A stretch of DNA of 64,000 nt from Streptomyces sp. NBC_01788. Lineage in GTDB: Bacteria > Actinomycetota > Actinomycetes > Streptomycetales > Streptomycetaceae. Shown in pieces: positions 17,837-25,164 of this stretch. Location: NCBI RefSeq assembly GCF_035917575.1, contig NZ_CP109090.1, forward strand, positions 2,666,001 to 2,730,000, read 5' to 3'. Position 1 is the stretch's first letter; every line of letters begins with the position of its first letter. Both the position numbers and the translations under genes were made by a program. The notes beneath the pieces are model-generated. The model was not told the DNA's origin and did not search any database. It saw only the letters and a list, made by a program, of their open reading frames with translations.

Positions 17837-18337
17837 TCACGGCATAGAACTTCCACCGCGCAGGTCGGGCGCCGTCGGCCCGCCGGGGCGAGCAGCGCGG
17901 TGAGCGACGTCCAGTTCGCACCACACGGACTTCCCGACGGTGAGCAGCTCCACGCCCCACCGGTCGGCGACCTTCCGGACGATGAGCAGCCCGCGCCCGA
18001 ACATGTCGTCCGGTGAGGCGTCACGCGGGGCCGGGAGCGCCTCGCCCTTCGGGTCGGAGACGGAGACACGTACGGCCCTTTCAGTGAGGGTGAGTTCGAC
18101 GCGGAAGAGCCTGTCCCGCAGGCATCCGTGCAGGACGGCGTTGCCACCGAGCTCGGAGACCAACAGGGCGGCGTCGGCCGCAAGTTCGGGATGACCCCAC
18201 TCCGTCACGAGCCGGTGGACCCGGCGCCGGGCGCCGGTGACGCTCCTCGGCAGCGGCGTGCAGTCGAGCCGGTCGTACTGGAGCGGGTTGCAGGGGGCGA
18301 CCAAGTCGCTCACCTCCGGACAGGGATGGGGCGGCAC
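17837..18337 (-). CDS. RsbW-like ATP-binding anti-sigma/regulatory protein
   Basis: 166 residues from a GTG. The HATPase_c fold is shown by LLVSELGGNAVLHG (N-box, with the E and N that bind ATP-Mg) and by DDMFGRGLLIVRKVADRWGV (G-box). It is a stand-alone kinase-like domain of the type abundant in Streptomyces, where such proteins act as anti-sigma factors or phospho-switches. It is divergent from an HTH-DUF5753/DUF397 pair, which recalls the abaA and whiJ clusters. No STAS partner is seen nearby. Confidence 0.85.
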   Translation of the reverse strand: MPPHPCPEVSDLVAPCNPLQYDRLDCTPLPRSVTGARRRVHRLVTEWGHPELAADAALLVSELGGNAVLHGCLRDRLFRVELTLTERAVRVSVSDPKGEALPAPRDASPDDMFGRGLLIVRKVADRWGVELLTVGKSVWCELDVAHRAARPGGPTAPDLRGGSSMP

Positions 18338-18456
18338 CCACCAAAGGGCACCGCTCTGCGAGCAGTTCGCGACAGAACGTAATGAGTCTGGGGAGATCTA
18401 TTCAACCTCTACCCGGAAGATATCCACCGATCGTGTTGCGACAGTCGCCCCGCACC

Positions 18457-18470
18457 GAGCAAACTTGCTC
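18457..18470. promoter_or_regulatory. Palindrome GAGCAA-AC-TTGCTC
   Basis: Perfect 6-bp arms with a 2-base spacer, 26 bases before the HTH regulator start and in the divergent region shared with the RsbW-like gene. A candidate autoregulatory site of the WhiJ-like protein. Confidence 0.5.
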
Positions 18471-18495
18471 CGCGCGGCCCCGAAGGAGAAACCAA

Positions 18496-19383
18496 GTGAC
18501 GGCCAGTCAGGCACGGCAGGGGAACAGCACGTCCAGCGTCCTTGGACGCAGACTGGGAGCTGAACTCATCAGACTCCGCAACATGGCCGGACTCACTCAA
18601 CCGGCGGCCGCGAAGGTGCTCTCCGCTTCCACAGCAAAGGTCGCCAAGCTGGAGGGCGGCTGGGTTCCCGTACGTGACCCCGACATCCGCGCCCTGTGCG
18701 AGCTGTACGGAGTCCGTGATCCCGGCATCGTAGGCGGGCTCCTGGAGTTGGCGCGGGTTGACCGCGAGCGCCGCAAGGCCAAGGGCTGGTGGGACGACTA
18801 CCCGATCCACGGCGTCTTGCAGGAATACGTCGCACTGGAGAACGCTTCGACAGCAATCAAGGTCTGGCAACCCGCCTTCATTCCTGGGCTGCTTCAGACC
18901 CCGCAGTACGTACTCGCCCTGAGGAAGAGCCCCATCACCACCCCGGCCATGAGGGAGCAGTCCGACGAGGACTTCGTCACAGCTCGCATCACACGACAAC
19001 AGCGCCTCTCCTGCGAAGCCCCGCTGCTTCTCCACACGGTGATCTACGAAGCGGTACTGAGGAACATGCCCGGCGACGCCGAAACAGCTCGCGGCCAGCT
19101 CGACCACCTGACAGCAGCGGCCGGCCTCCCGAACGTCAGCATCCGGGTCTTCCCCTTCGGCGCGGGCACCCACTTCGGCTTGAACGGCTCGTTCAACATC
19201 CTTTCGTTCGCCGAACCCGGAGCCATGGACATCGTGTACGTAGAGGCCCCTTTCGCTCAGCGATGGGTAGAGGGTGGCGAGGGCGCCGCAGCCTACGATG
19301 AACTGTTCACCATGGTTGCCGAACAGTCCCTCGACGAGCGGGAATCCGTCTCGTTCCTCCACAAGCTGCGGAAGGAACTTTGA
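18496..19383 (+). CDS. XRE-type HTH regulator with DUF5753 (WhiJ/Scr1-like)
   Basis: 295 residues from a GTG at 18496, which has AAGGAG seven bases upstream; a longer frame upstream lacks such a site. The N-terminal helix-turn-helix (about 15-70: LGAELIRLRNMAGLTQ, STAKVAKLEGG) is followed by DUF5753 (about 90-290: WQPAFIPGLLQTPQY, ISIRVFPFG-like SIRVFPFGAGTHFG). These proteins are paired with DUF397 proteins throughout Streptomyces. They regulate development (WhiJ) or act as antitoxin-like partners (Scr1). The DUF397 gene begins three bases after the stop. Confidence 0.9.
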   Translation: MTASQARQGNSTSSVLGRRLGAELIRLRNMAGLTQPAAAKVLSASTAKVAKLEGGWVPVRDPDIRALCELYGVRDPGIVGGLLELARVDRERRKAKGWWDDYPIHGVLQEYVALENASTAIKVWQPAFIPGLLQTPQYVLALRKSPITTPAMREQSDEDFVTARITRQQRLSCEAPLLLHTVIYEAVLRNMPGDAETARGQLDHLTAAAGLPNVSIRVFPFGAGTHFGLNGSFNILSFAEPGAMDIVYVEAPFAQRWVEGGEGAAAYDELFTMVAEQSLDERESVSFLHKLRKEL

Positions 19384-19386
19384 ACC

Positions 19387-19590
19387 ATGCCCGTCTTCAG
19401 ATACCGCAAGTCCAGCTACAGCGATCCCGAAGCCGAGTGCGTCGAGGTAGCCACCAACATCTCCACCACCATCGCCATACGAGACTCCAAGCACCGCAAC
19501 GGCCCCTCCCTCCACGTCACCCCAGCCGCCTGGACGGCCTTCGAGCGGACCGTGCGGGAAGGTATGGCCTGTGACCAGCCAGGCGGCTGA
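19387..19590 (+). CDS. DUF397 protein (WhiJ-partner/Scr2-like)
   Basis: 67 residues. RKSSYSDPEAECVEVA, then IAIRDSKHRNGPSLHVTPAAW, is the full DUF397 pattern. Such small proteins pair with the upstream HTH-DUF5753 protein and are thought to bind it and modulate DNA binding; some pairs behave like toxin and antitoxin. The gene is three bases from its partner and overlaps the next gene by 20 bases, so all three probably share a transcript. Confidence 0.9.
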   Translation: MPVFRYRKSSYSDPEAECVEVATNISTTIAIRDSKHRNGPSLHVTPAAWTAFERTVREGMACDQPGG

Positions 19591-20056
19591 CGGCCCCGGC
19601 CGCGAGTTCGTACTCGTCGACGGCCTGAGCCCTGCGGATGTCACGGCGGTTCACCGCGAGGCGCTTCGCGTGCTGCGGTCCACCATCGACTCGGCGCACC
19701 TCGACGCCTACAGCGGCGCCGACTGGCCGCCTGCGGTGCTGCACTCGTACGAACGCGCCCTGTCCCTGGCGCGGGAGGCGGTGGCGGACGGGAGTCGCTC
19801 GCGGCGGTGCGATCCCGGGATGGGGATCGACATCGATGTCCGCGACGACGAACAGTTCGCGGTGCTCTCGGACTTGGCCTGCTGCACGATCCACGCCGAA
19901 GGCAGGCAGGGGAACCGGTTGGTCTTCAGTGCCAGCGACTCGGGAACCTCCCTGTGGATCAACGTCACACGGGATCAGGAGGAAGAGCTTCTGGCCCGGT
20001 TGGACGGTCTGGGAATCCCGTCGACCGCGCTCGCCGTCCGGCGTCACGGACGCTGA
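19571..20056 (+). CDS. Protein of unknown function in the WhiJ-like operon
   Basis: 161 residues from a GTG that lies inside the end of the DUF397 gene (20-base overlap), which implies coupled translation. I do not recognise a domain. No signal peptide or membrane segment is seen. The N-terminal half is helical and charged (HREALRVLRSTIDSAHLDAY); the C-terminal half looks alpha/beta (GIDIDVRDDEQFAVLSDL, RLVFSASDSGTSLWINV). It may be the third component of the cluster, which usually has only two genes plus an ATPase. Confidence 0.75.
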   Translation: MTSQAADGPGREFVLVDGLSPADVTAVHREALRVLRSTIDSAHLDAYSGADWPPAVLHSYERALSLAREAVADGSRSRRCDPGMGIDIDVRDDEQFAVLSDLACCTIHAEGRQGNRLVFSASDSGTSLWINVTRDQEEELLARLDGLGIPSTALAVRRHGR

Positions 20057-20077
20057 CGCGCACCTCCGGGCCGCACG

Positions 20078-20374
20078 TCAGCGGCGGCGAGTGGTCAGCA
20101 GCCAGGCCACGTCGATGGCCGTGATCGCGCCCCAGATCCAGCAGACGGCCGTGACCCCGGCCGGCGCGAGTGCCGTGGCGAGGGCGCCGAGGCCGATCGA
20201 GCCCAGTACCACTCCGGCGCTGCGCCGGGTGGCCAGCGCGGCGCGCAGGGGGCCCGGGTCGGCCAGGCGGTCCTCCAGGTACGCGTCGAAGGCCTCGGCG
20301 ACCTGGTCGTCGATCTCGTCGCGTAACCGGGAGTTCAGCGCTTCCGGCATGCTCGTGATCTTTTCCGTCTGCAT
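20078..20374 (-). CDS. Small membrane protein, divergent from a winged-helix regulator
   Basis: 98 residues; the ATG at 20374 is preceded by GGGGGCGAG. The first half is helical and charged (LRDEIDDQVAEAFDAYLED); the second half has two membrane segments (SAGVVLGSIGLGALATALA and GVTAVCWIWGAITAIDVAWLL) and an RRR tail. It resembles the small membrane proteins that Streptomyces pairs with ArsR-like regulators. The large operator at 20433-20485 lies between them, so it is probably repressed by that regulator. Confidence 0.75.
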   Translation of the reverse strand: MQTEKITSMPEALNSRLRDEIDDQVAEAFDAYLEDRLADPGPLRAALATRRSAGVVLGSIGLGALATALAPAGVTAVCWIWGAITAIDVAWLLTTRRR

Positions 20375-20432
20375 CTCGCCCCCGGGTGTTCGGCGGGCCC
20401 GCCGTGGACCGCGATGCCCCCAAACTAGCGAG

Positions 20433-20485
20433 TGCAGAGCTTCTCTGCAAAGGTTCTCTGCGATTATTGCAGAGAACCTTTGCAG
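20433..20485. promoter_or_regulatory. Compound operator: 17-bp perfect dyad plus a second dyad
   Basis: CTGCAAAGGTTCTCTGC (20445-20461) and its exact reverse complement (20469-20485) are separated by GATTATT. Upstream, TGCAGAG (20433-20439) and CTCTGCA (20443-20449) form another perfect dyad that shares bases with the first arm. The half-site TGCAGAG thus occurs four times. The right end is 12 bases from the regulator ATG, so binding would block its promoter and probably also the divergent membrane protein gene. Confidence 0.8.
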
Positions 20486-20497
20486 TAGGGTGAGCCC

Positions 20498-21100
20498 ATG
20501 GCTGAGCGTCCCGAGACAAGAGTTCTCACCGGCCCGGACCTCAAGGCGTTCTACAAGGCACTGTCCAACCCGGTGCGCCGCGACATCCTGAGCTACCTCG
20601 GCGAGCACGGTGAGGCGAACTCCACCAGCGTCGCCAAGGCGCTGGGCGAGAGCACCGGCACGACCAGCTACCACCTGCGCAAGCTCGCCGACCTCAAGCT
20701 GATCGCCGAGATCGAGGAGCGGTCCAGCGGCCGGGAACGCTGGTGGAGATCACTGATGACGGACATCTTCACGCCCCCGGGTCTTGAGATGACGGACGAC
20801 GAGCGCGACGCAGCGCTGAAGATCGGCGCGCTCAAGATGACGCAGGACCTGAATCTGGTCGTCAAGGCGTACGCCGGTTACGACACTTCGGCGGGCTGGA
20901 ATCAGATCTACCGCTCCGGCCTGTGGATGACGCAGGAGCAGACGGCGGCGTTCGCCGAGGAGTACCAGGCCCTGCTGCACAAGTACGTGACGGAGCCGGG
21001 CGACCGACCCCCCGGCTCCCGCCACATGGCCGTACGCCTGGTCATGCTGCCGAACGAGGGCCCCGGCCCCACCCTGCCGACGGAGACGGACGGGGATTAG
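20498..21100 (+). CDS. Winged-helix (ArsR/HTH_20-type) transcriptional regulator
   Basis: 200 residues. The DNA-binding domain is at about 15-90: FYKALSNPVRRDILSYLGEHG, STSVAKALGESTGTTSYHLRKL and an acidic-basic wing (IEERSSGRERWWRS). A helical C-terminal domain of unknown ligand follows. The start is 12 bases from the operator dyad and lacks a strong ribosome binding site, so the mRNA may be leaderless or have a very short leader. It is the likely repressor of itself and of the divergent membrane protein. Confidence 0.88.
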   Translation: MAERPETRVLTGPDLKAFYKALSNPVRRDILSYLGEHGEANSTSVAKALGESTGTTSYHLRKLADLKLIAEIEERSSGRERWWRSLMTDIFTPPGLEMTDDERDAALKIGALKMTQDLNLVVKAYAGYDTSAGWNQIYRSGLWMTQEQTAAFAEEYQALLHKYVTEPGDRPPGSRHMAVRLVMLPNEGPGPTLPTETDGD

Positions 21101-21172
21101 CCGCGCGGCAGCGAGCGAGAGGGCTCGCTACCCACGGCCGGGGTCCGCGTCCGTGGCCAGGCGAGCGTGGCG

Positions 21173-21673
21173 CTAGACGTCGAAGCGCACGCCCTCGTAC
21201 TCCAGTTTCTGCCGCTCCAGGCCCTCCACCGCGAAGCCGGCCGCCGTGGCCACCGCGCAGGAGGCCGGGTTGTTGACCCGGTGGCCGAGTTCCAGGCGGA
21301 AGAGTCCGGCGTCGTCGAACGCCCATCGCGCCAGGGACCGGCAGGCCCGGGAGGCGACGCCCTTGTCCCTGGCGGCCGGGACGGTCCAGTAGGACACCCA
21401 TCCGGTCGCGTGACGCCGGTTGACCGCGCCCACCGCCACATTGCCCAGCACGGTGTCCCGCCCGTCGACGACGGCGAACGCGAAGGCCGAACCATCCCGC
21501 CACCGTTCGCTCTGCCCCGCGAGCCAACGCTCCGCCGCGTCCGCCGATGTCACCGGCTCACTGGCCTGTCCGCGCATCAGAGGGTCCGCGAACGCGGTCA
21601 GAACCGCCCGCACGTCCCCGGCCGACCAGCGGCGCAGCCACAACCCCGTCGATGCCTCCACGTGATCACGCAT
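21173..21673 (-). CDS. GNAT family N-acetyltransferase
   Basis: 166 residues from the ATG at 21673 (MRDHVEASTGLWLRRW). The GNAT fold is seen in LRRWSAGDVRAVLTAFADP, then VLGNVAVGAVN and WVSYWTVPAARDKGVASRAC, the acetyl-CoA-binding loop (Q/RxxGxG/A), and FRLELGHRVNNPASCAVATAAGF. It is of the RimJ/RimL type that acetylates N-termini or small amines. The frame extends further upstream without a good start. The substrate is unknown. Confidence 0.87.
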   Translation of the reverse strand: MRDHVEASTGLWLRRWSAGDVRAVLTAFADPLMRGQASEPVTSADAAERWLAGQSERWRDGSAFAFAVVDGRDTVLGNVAVGAVNRRHATGWVSYWTVPAARDKGVASRACRSLARWAFDDAGLFRLELGHRVNNPASCAVATAAGFAVEGLERQKLEYEGVRFDV

Positions 21674-22004
21674 CGTCGAAGTCTGCCGCCCACCGGTCGT
21701 GCAGCACCACGGGACGGGTGACAGGGACGACGGTGAGCAAGGCGTCCATGCCTTTGAGGTCATCCGTTCACCCCCGCGCCGCGCGCCCTTCCGGGTGGTC
21801 TCCGACGTGTCGTCAGCAGGTTGGGCTTGACCTGGCCAAACGCCCGCCCCTGGGGGCGGTCCGGGGTGGGTGACCGGCACCCGTTCACCGTATTTCTGAC
21901 ACGCCTTCAGGGAGCGGCGGCGGCCGCGTGCGCTTTACCTCGGAAGAGCAAGGGCACGACCGATGCGGGTCGTGCCGCCGTGGAGCGAGCCCGGAGGAGC
22001 ACCG
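21674..22004. other. Intergenic region between divergent GNAT and secreted-protein genes
   Basis: No firm gene. A 27-codon minus-strand frame (21666-21749, starting MDALLTVVPVTRP) overlaps the GNAT start codon and might be a leader peptide; support is weak. The right part provides the strong ribosome binding site CCGGAGGAG of the secreted-protein gene. Confidence 0.3.
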
Positions 22005-22550
22005 ATGCGACGTACCGCCGCCCGTCCGCCGGCCAGGGCCGTGGCCGGGGCTGTGCTCGCCGTGGCCGCCGTATCCGCCGTGGGCGGTTTGGCCGCGCCC
22101 GTGTACGGCGCGGCCGGCGGCAGTCTGGAGGTGTCCCCGTACTCGGTCGAGCCGGGCGGTCAGGTCACCGTGAACACCAAGGGGTGCGGCAAGAAGGCGG
22201 CCGCGGCGGGCGACGCCAGCGCGGTCGGCGCGGGGCCCTTCACTCTGGCGCCCGGCTCGCACGAGGGCGAGGCGGTCGGGCGGTTCCGCGTGCCGGACAG
22301 CGCACAGCCGGGGACGTACGAGATCGTCGCGCAGTGCGCCGACGGCGACCGGGAGGTCAAGGGCGACCTGATCGTCACGCTGATGGCCGCGCAGGGGCAG
22401 GTGGAGCCCCGGGGAAGTGTGAAGACGGGGGTCGGCGGCGGGCTGGGCCGCGACCCCGTGCGGACCGCGGCCGGTGTGGCGGCTCTCGCCGTCGCCGCCG
22501 CGGGCGGTACCTGGCTCCTGCATCGCCGGGCGAGAGGCGACGGGATCTGA
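22005..22550 (+). CDS. Secreted, C-terminally anchored cell-surface protein
   Basis: 181 residues; the ATG at 22005 has GGAGGAG upstream and is preferred over one 42 bases earlier. A signal peptide (cleavage near APVYGAAGG) precedes an immunoglobulin-like beta domain (LEVSPYSVEPGGQVTV, GTYEIVAQCADG, two Cys). A membrane segment (TAAGVAALAVAAAGGTWLL) and a basic tail (HRRARGDGI) follow. This is the shape of sortase substrates, but no LAXTG or LPXTG motif is visible before the helix. The next gene is a class F sortase, as is usual for this protein type in Streptomyces. Confidence 0.8.
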   Translation: MRRTAARPPARAVAGAVLAVAAVSAVGGLAAPVYGAAGGSLEVSPYSVEPGGQVTVNTKGCGKKAAAAGDASAVGAGPFTLAPGSHEGEAVGRFRVPDSAQPGTYEIVAQCADGDREVKGDLIVTLMAAQGQVEPRGSVKTGVGGGLGRDPVRTAAGVAALAVAAAGGTWLLHRRARGDGI

Positions 22551-22722
22551 CGGACACCCTCCGCTGTCCGTCCGCCAGTACCGCACGTCCCCTCCCCCCT
22601 CCGGGTGCGACGCCCCTCGCGCCCCGGAGGGGGGTGCGGGGCACCGAGTCCGGGAGGGGTCCCGGAAGGGGCCTGAAGGGGGCCGGAAGGAAGCCCGCGG
22701 GGTTCCGAGAAGGGTCGTCCCC

Positions 22723-23340
22723 ATGCGCATAGGCAACACCGCGATAGCGACCGTCACCGTGGTCGCCTTCTGCTCCGGCGTGTGGCTGCTGTACAGCGGC
22801 GCCGAGACGCACGCCCCGCCCCAGCCCGGTGCGGCTCAGGGCGTGTTCGACCCCGGTGAGGAAGCGCGCGCCGCCCCCGCGCTGCCGCCGTCCCCGCCCA
22901 TGCGCATCCGCATCCCGTCCATCCGGATCGACGCCCCGCTGACCGGCCTCGGTCTGACGAAGTCCGGCAGCCTCGACGTCCCTCCCGCCGGCGACAAGAA
23001 CCTGGCCGGCTGGTACGAGGCGGGCACCACCCCCGGCGAGCGGGGTACTGCGATCGTCGCCGGCCATGTCGACAACGCCCAGGGACCCGCCGTCTTCTAC
23101 AACCTCGGCGCCCTGAAGAAGGGCAGCACCATCGAGGTGGACCGCCGCGACGGCGGAGTCGCCGTCTTCACCGTGGACGCCATCGAGGTCTACGAGGCCA
23201 AGGACTTCCCCGACGAGAAGGTCTACGGCGTCGCCAAGCGCCCGGAACTGCGGATCATCACCTGCGGCGGCGGCTATTCCAGGTCCACCGGCTACCAGGG
23301 CAACGTGGTCGTCTTCGCCCACCTGACCGGCAGCCACTGA
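22723..23340 (+). CDS. Class F sortase
   Basis: 205 residues; one N-terminal membrane anchor (about 5-25) and a Pro-rich linker precede the sortase barrel. Catalytic elements are AGHVDNAQGP (His) and RIITCGGGYSRSTGY (Cys, with a basic residue nearby). Class F enzymes are actinobacterial transpeptidases with poorly known substrates. It lies 172 bases after the surface-protein gene on the same strand, so that protein may be its substrate or partner. Confidence 0.9.
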   Translation: MRIGNTAIATVTVVAFCSGVWLLYSGAETHAPPQPGAAQGVFDPGEEARAAPALPPSPPMRIRIPSIRIDAPLTGLGLTKSGSLDVPPAGDKNLAGWYEAGTTPGERGTAIVAGHVDNAQGPAVFYNLGALKKGSTIEVDRRDGGVAVFTVDAIEVYEAKDFPDEKVYGVAKRPELRIITCGGGYSRSTGYQGNVVVFAHLTGSH

Positions 23341-23430
23341 ACCGTCGCCCTCAGGACGGTTTCCGGACACGACCCGGTACGGGTGGCCGCGTACTGGGCC
23401 ACGCCTCGGCCCCTGACCGCCGAAGACCGC

Positions 23431-23865
23431 TCAGGCATCGTCGGGCAGCAGCTTGAACGCCTTGAACTTGCCGAGCGGCCGCACTGCGCGGAAGTCCCTC
23501 CGATCCGTGGTCAGGATCATCTCGGTGGAGTAGACATCGGCGAGGACGACGTTCACCGCGTCGGCGAGATCGAGGTCGAGATCGCAGTAGCGGTCCCGGA
23601 TTGCCTCCGCCCGGTCGAGGACTTTCGGCCCGACCTCGGGGACCACGGCACGCAGGATCCTGGCTCGGCTGCGCAGATCGGCGAGGATGCTGCGCGCGGC
23701 GGCTCTGCCGAAGAGGCGGGTCCCCATGTGGTCGAGTTCGGCCACGACGAGCGGTGACACCACAACGAGGCCCGCCGCGCCCAGTGCGTGCGCACAGCCG
23801 TCCGAGTCCGGGTTGTCCTCGTCGTAGGCGGCGAGAACAGCGCAGGTGTCAGCGACGACGATCAC
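23431..23865 (-). CDS. PIN-domain toxin of a second toxin-antitoxin pair
   Basis: 144 residues from a GTG that overlaps the antitoxin stop codon (GTGA). VVADTCAVLAAYDEDNPD carries the first acidic residue; SPLVVAELDHM, DLDLADAVNVVLA and ILTTDRRDFRAVRP complete the acidic active site. It belongs to the PIN ribonuclease family (VapC-like). It is unrelated in sequence to the PIN toxin at 17.1 kb. Confidence 0.88.
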   Translation of the reverse strand: MIVVADTCAVLAAYDEDNPDSDGCAHALGAAGLVVVSPLVVAELDHMGTRLFGRAAARSILADLRSRARILRAVVPEVGPKVLDRAEAIRDRYCDLDLDLADAVNVVLADVYSTEMILTTDRRDFRAVRPLGKFKAFKLLPDDA

Positions 23866-24122
23866 GCTTCAGCGTCCCTTTCCCGCCTGCGCACGACTCC
23901 CTCGGCAACAGCGTCCCGAACCGCCTGCTTGTCGATCGGCGCGCCGCCACTTCGGAACTTGCGCGTCACGAACGGCTCGTCCCAGGTGCGCTCCGACAGC
24001 GCGGCGAGATGGATCGCCCGGCGGATTATCTCCGCCTCGGAGATCCCCTTCCGCTCCGCGGCTTCCTTGATGATCGCCAGATCCTCGGCGTCGGCATACA
24101 CATTGGTCCGCTTGAGAGTCAT
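23862..24122 (-). CDS. Ribbon-helix-helix antitoxin of the second pair
   Basis: 86 residues; the ATG at 24122 (MTLKRTNVYADAEDLA). TNVYADAEDLAIIKEAAERKGISEAEIIRRAI is the CopG/RHH type of DNA-binding antitoxin; the second half is charged and should bind the PIN toxin. Its stop overlaps the toxin start. A short dyad covers its own start codon. Confidence 0.85.
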   Translation of the reverse strand: MTLKRTNVYADAEDLAIIKEAAERKGISEAEIIRRAIHLAALSERTWDEPFVTRKFRSGGAPIDKQAVRDAVAEGVVRRRERDAEA

Positions 24123-24139
24123 GTACCGAGCGTAGTACA
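24122..24139. promoter_or_regulatory. Dyad TGTAC/GTACA at the antitoxin start
   Basis: TGTAC (24122-24126) and GTACA (24135-24139) are 8 bases apart and touch the antitoxin start codon; a candidate autoregulatory half-site pair. The first pair has a related ATGTACAT in its operator spacer. Confidence 0.4.
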
Positions 24140-24172
24140 CATCGACTCCAGTGCCCGCCGCTGCGGCGCCGC

Positions 24173-24955
24173 CTACGCCACCCACTGCTGGTAGGCCATG
24201 TTCGCCACCAGGGCGAACACCACCGTCAGCAGCACGATCCGGACGAAGCCGCTGCCCTTCTTCAGCGCGGTGTGGGCGCCCAGCGCGCCGCCCGCCAGGT
24301 TGAACACGGCCAGCACCGCCGCCAGTTGCCACAGGATCACGCCCTGCCAGGCGAAGGTGGCTAGGGCCCCCGCGTTGGTGCAGCAGTTGACGATCTTCGC
24401 GGTGGCGGAGGCGGTCACCAGGTCCAGGTGGAGCACGGCGGTCAGGGCCAGGACGAGAAACGTGCCGGTGCCGGGTCCGATGAGTCCGTCGTAGAAGCCG
24501 ATGCCGAGGCCCGCGAGGCCGATCGCCGCGAGGATCCGGCGGCGGGTGGCCGGACCGGGCGCCGGGGCGGTGCCGAACGAGGGGCGCAGGATCACGAAGG
24601 CGCCCACCCCGAGCAACACCACCATGATCACCGGCTTGAGCACCTCGGTGCTCATCCCGGCCGCGAAGAACGCCCCGGCGGAGGACCCGGCGAGCGCGGC
24701 CAGTCCGATGCGGACGGCGGTGCGGACGTCCACGGGTGCCCGGCGGACGTAGGTGACGGCCGCGCCGGTCGTGCCGACGATGGCGACCGCCTTGTTGGTG
24801 CCGAGCGCGGCGGCGGCCGGGGTGCCGGCGGGCAGTCCCAGCAGCAGCGCCGGCAGCAGCAGGAGACCGCCCCCGCCGACCACGGCGTCGATCCACCCGG
24901 CCGCGAAGGCGGCGAGGCACAGGAGGACGACCACGGTCAGCGATATGTCGGGCAT
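24173..24955 (-). CDS. TSUP (TauE/SafE) family membrane permease
   Basis: 260 residues with about eight membrane segments. AGWIDAVVGGGGLLLLPALL near the N-terminus and GIGFYDGLIGPGTGTFLVLAL in the middle are the two family repeats. LGTNKAVAIVG and ATAKIVNCCTNAGAL are also typical. Members export or import sulfite, sulfoacetate or related anions; the substrate is unknown. The ATG at 24955 gives the usual length. It follows ppdK on the same strand but is separated by a terminator. Confidence 0.88.
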   Translation of the reverse strand: MPDISLTVVVLLCLAAFAAGWIDAVVGGGGLLLLPALLLGLPAGTPAAAALGTNKAVAIVGTTGAAVTYVRRAPVDVRTAVRIGLAALAGSSAGAFFAAGMSTEVLKPVIMVVLLGVGAFVILRPSFGTAPAPGPATRRRILAAIGLAGLGIGFYDGLIGPGTGTFLVLALTAVLHLDLVTASATAKIVNCCTNAGALATFAWQGVILWQLAAVLAVFNLAGGALGAHTALKKGSGFVRIVLLTVVFALVANMAYQQWVA

Positions 24956-25058
24956 GATCGCGACCCTAGGCAGGGATGCGTGGGCAGTCCACGTATCTGA
25001 GGGACTTTTGAGGTCCACTGGCCGTGCGCGCTGCCGTGTGTGCTCCGACGTAAAAGAA

Positions 25059-25087
25059 GGGCGGCGTCCCCGCACGGGACGCCGCCC
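25059..25087. terminator. Rho-independent terminator-like hairpin downstream of ppdK
   Basis: GGGCGGCGTCCC (25059-25070) and GGGACGCCGCCC (25076-25087) form a 12-bp perfect stem with a 5-base loop. An A-rich run (TAAAAGAA) lies on one side and CTCCTCTTT on the other, so on the minus strand the stem is followed by U residues. Confidence 0.75.
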
Positions 25088-25102
25088 CTCCTCTTTCGTG
25101 GA

Positions 25103-25158
25103 CCGGAGTCCTCGTCGTAATCGGTAGTGAGGGTCGGGGACCACGACGAGGACTCCGG
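25103..25158. repeat. 16-bp perfect inverted repeat just after ppdK
   Basis: CCGGAGTCCTCGTCGT (25103-25118) and its exact reverse complement (25143-25158) lie 24 bases apart, six bases after the ppdK stop codon. With the terminator at 25059 it forms two successive structures at the 3' end of the transcript. It may protect the mRNA. Confidence 0.6.
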
Positions 25159-25164
25159 AGTCTG

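Noticed and set aside
21666..21749. 27-residue minus-strand frame overlapping the GNAT start
   Set aside because: Too short and without a clear ribosome binding site; mentioned only as a possible leader.
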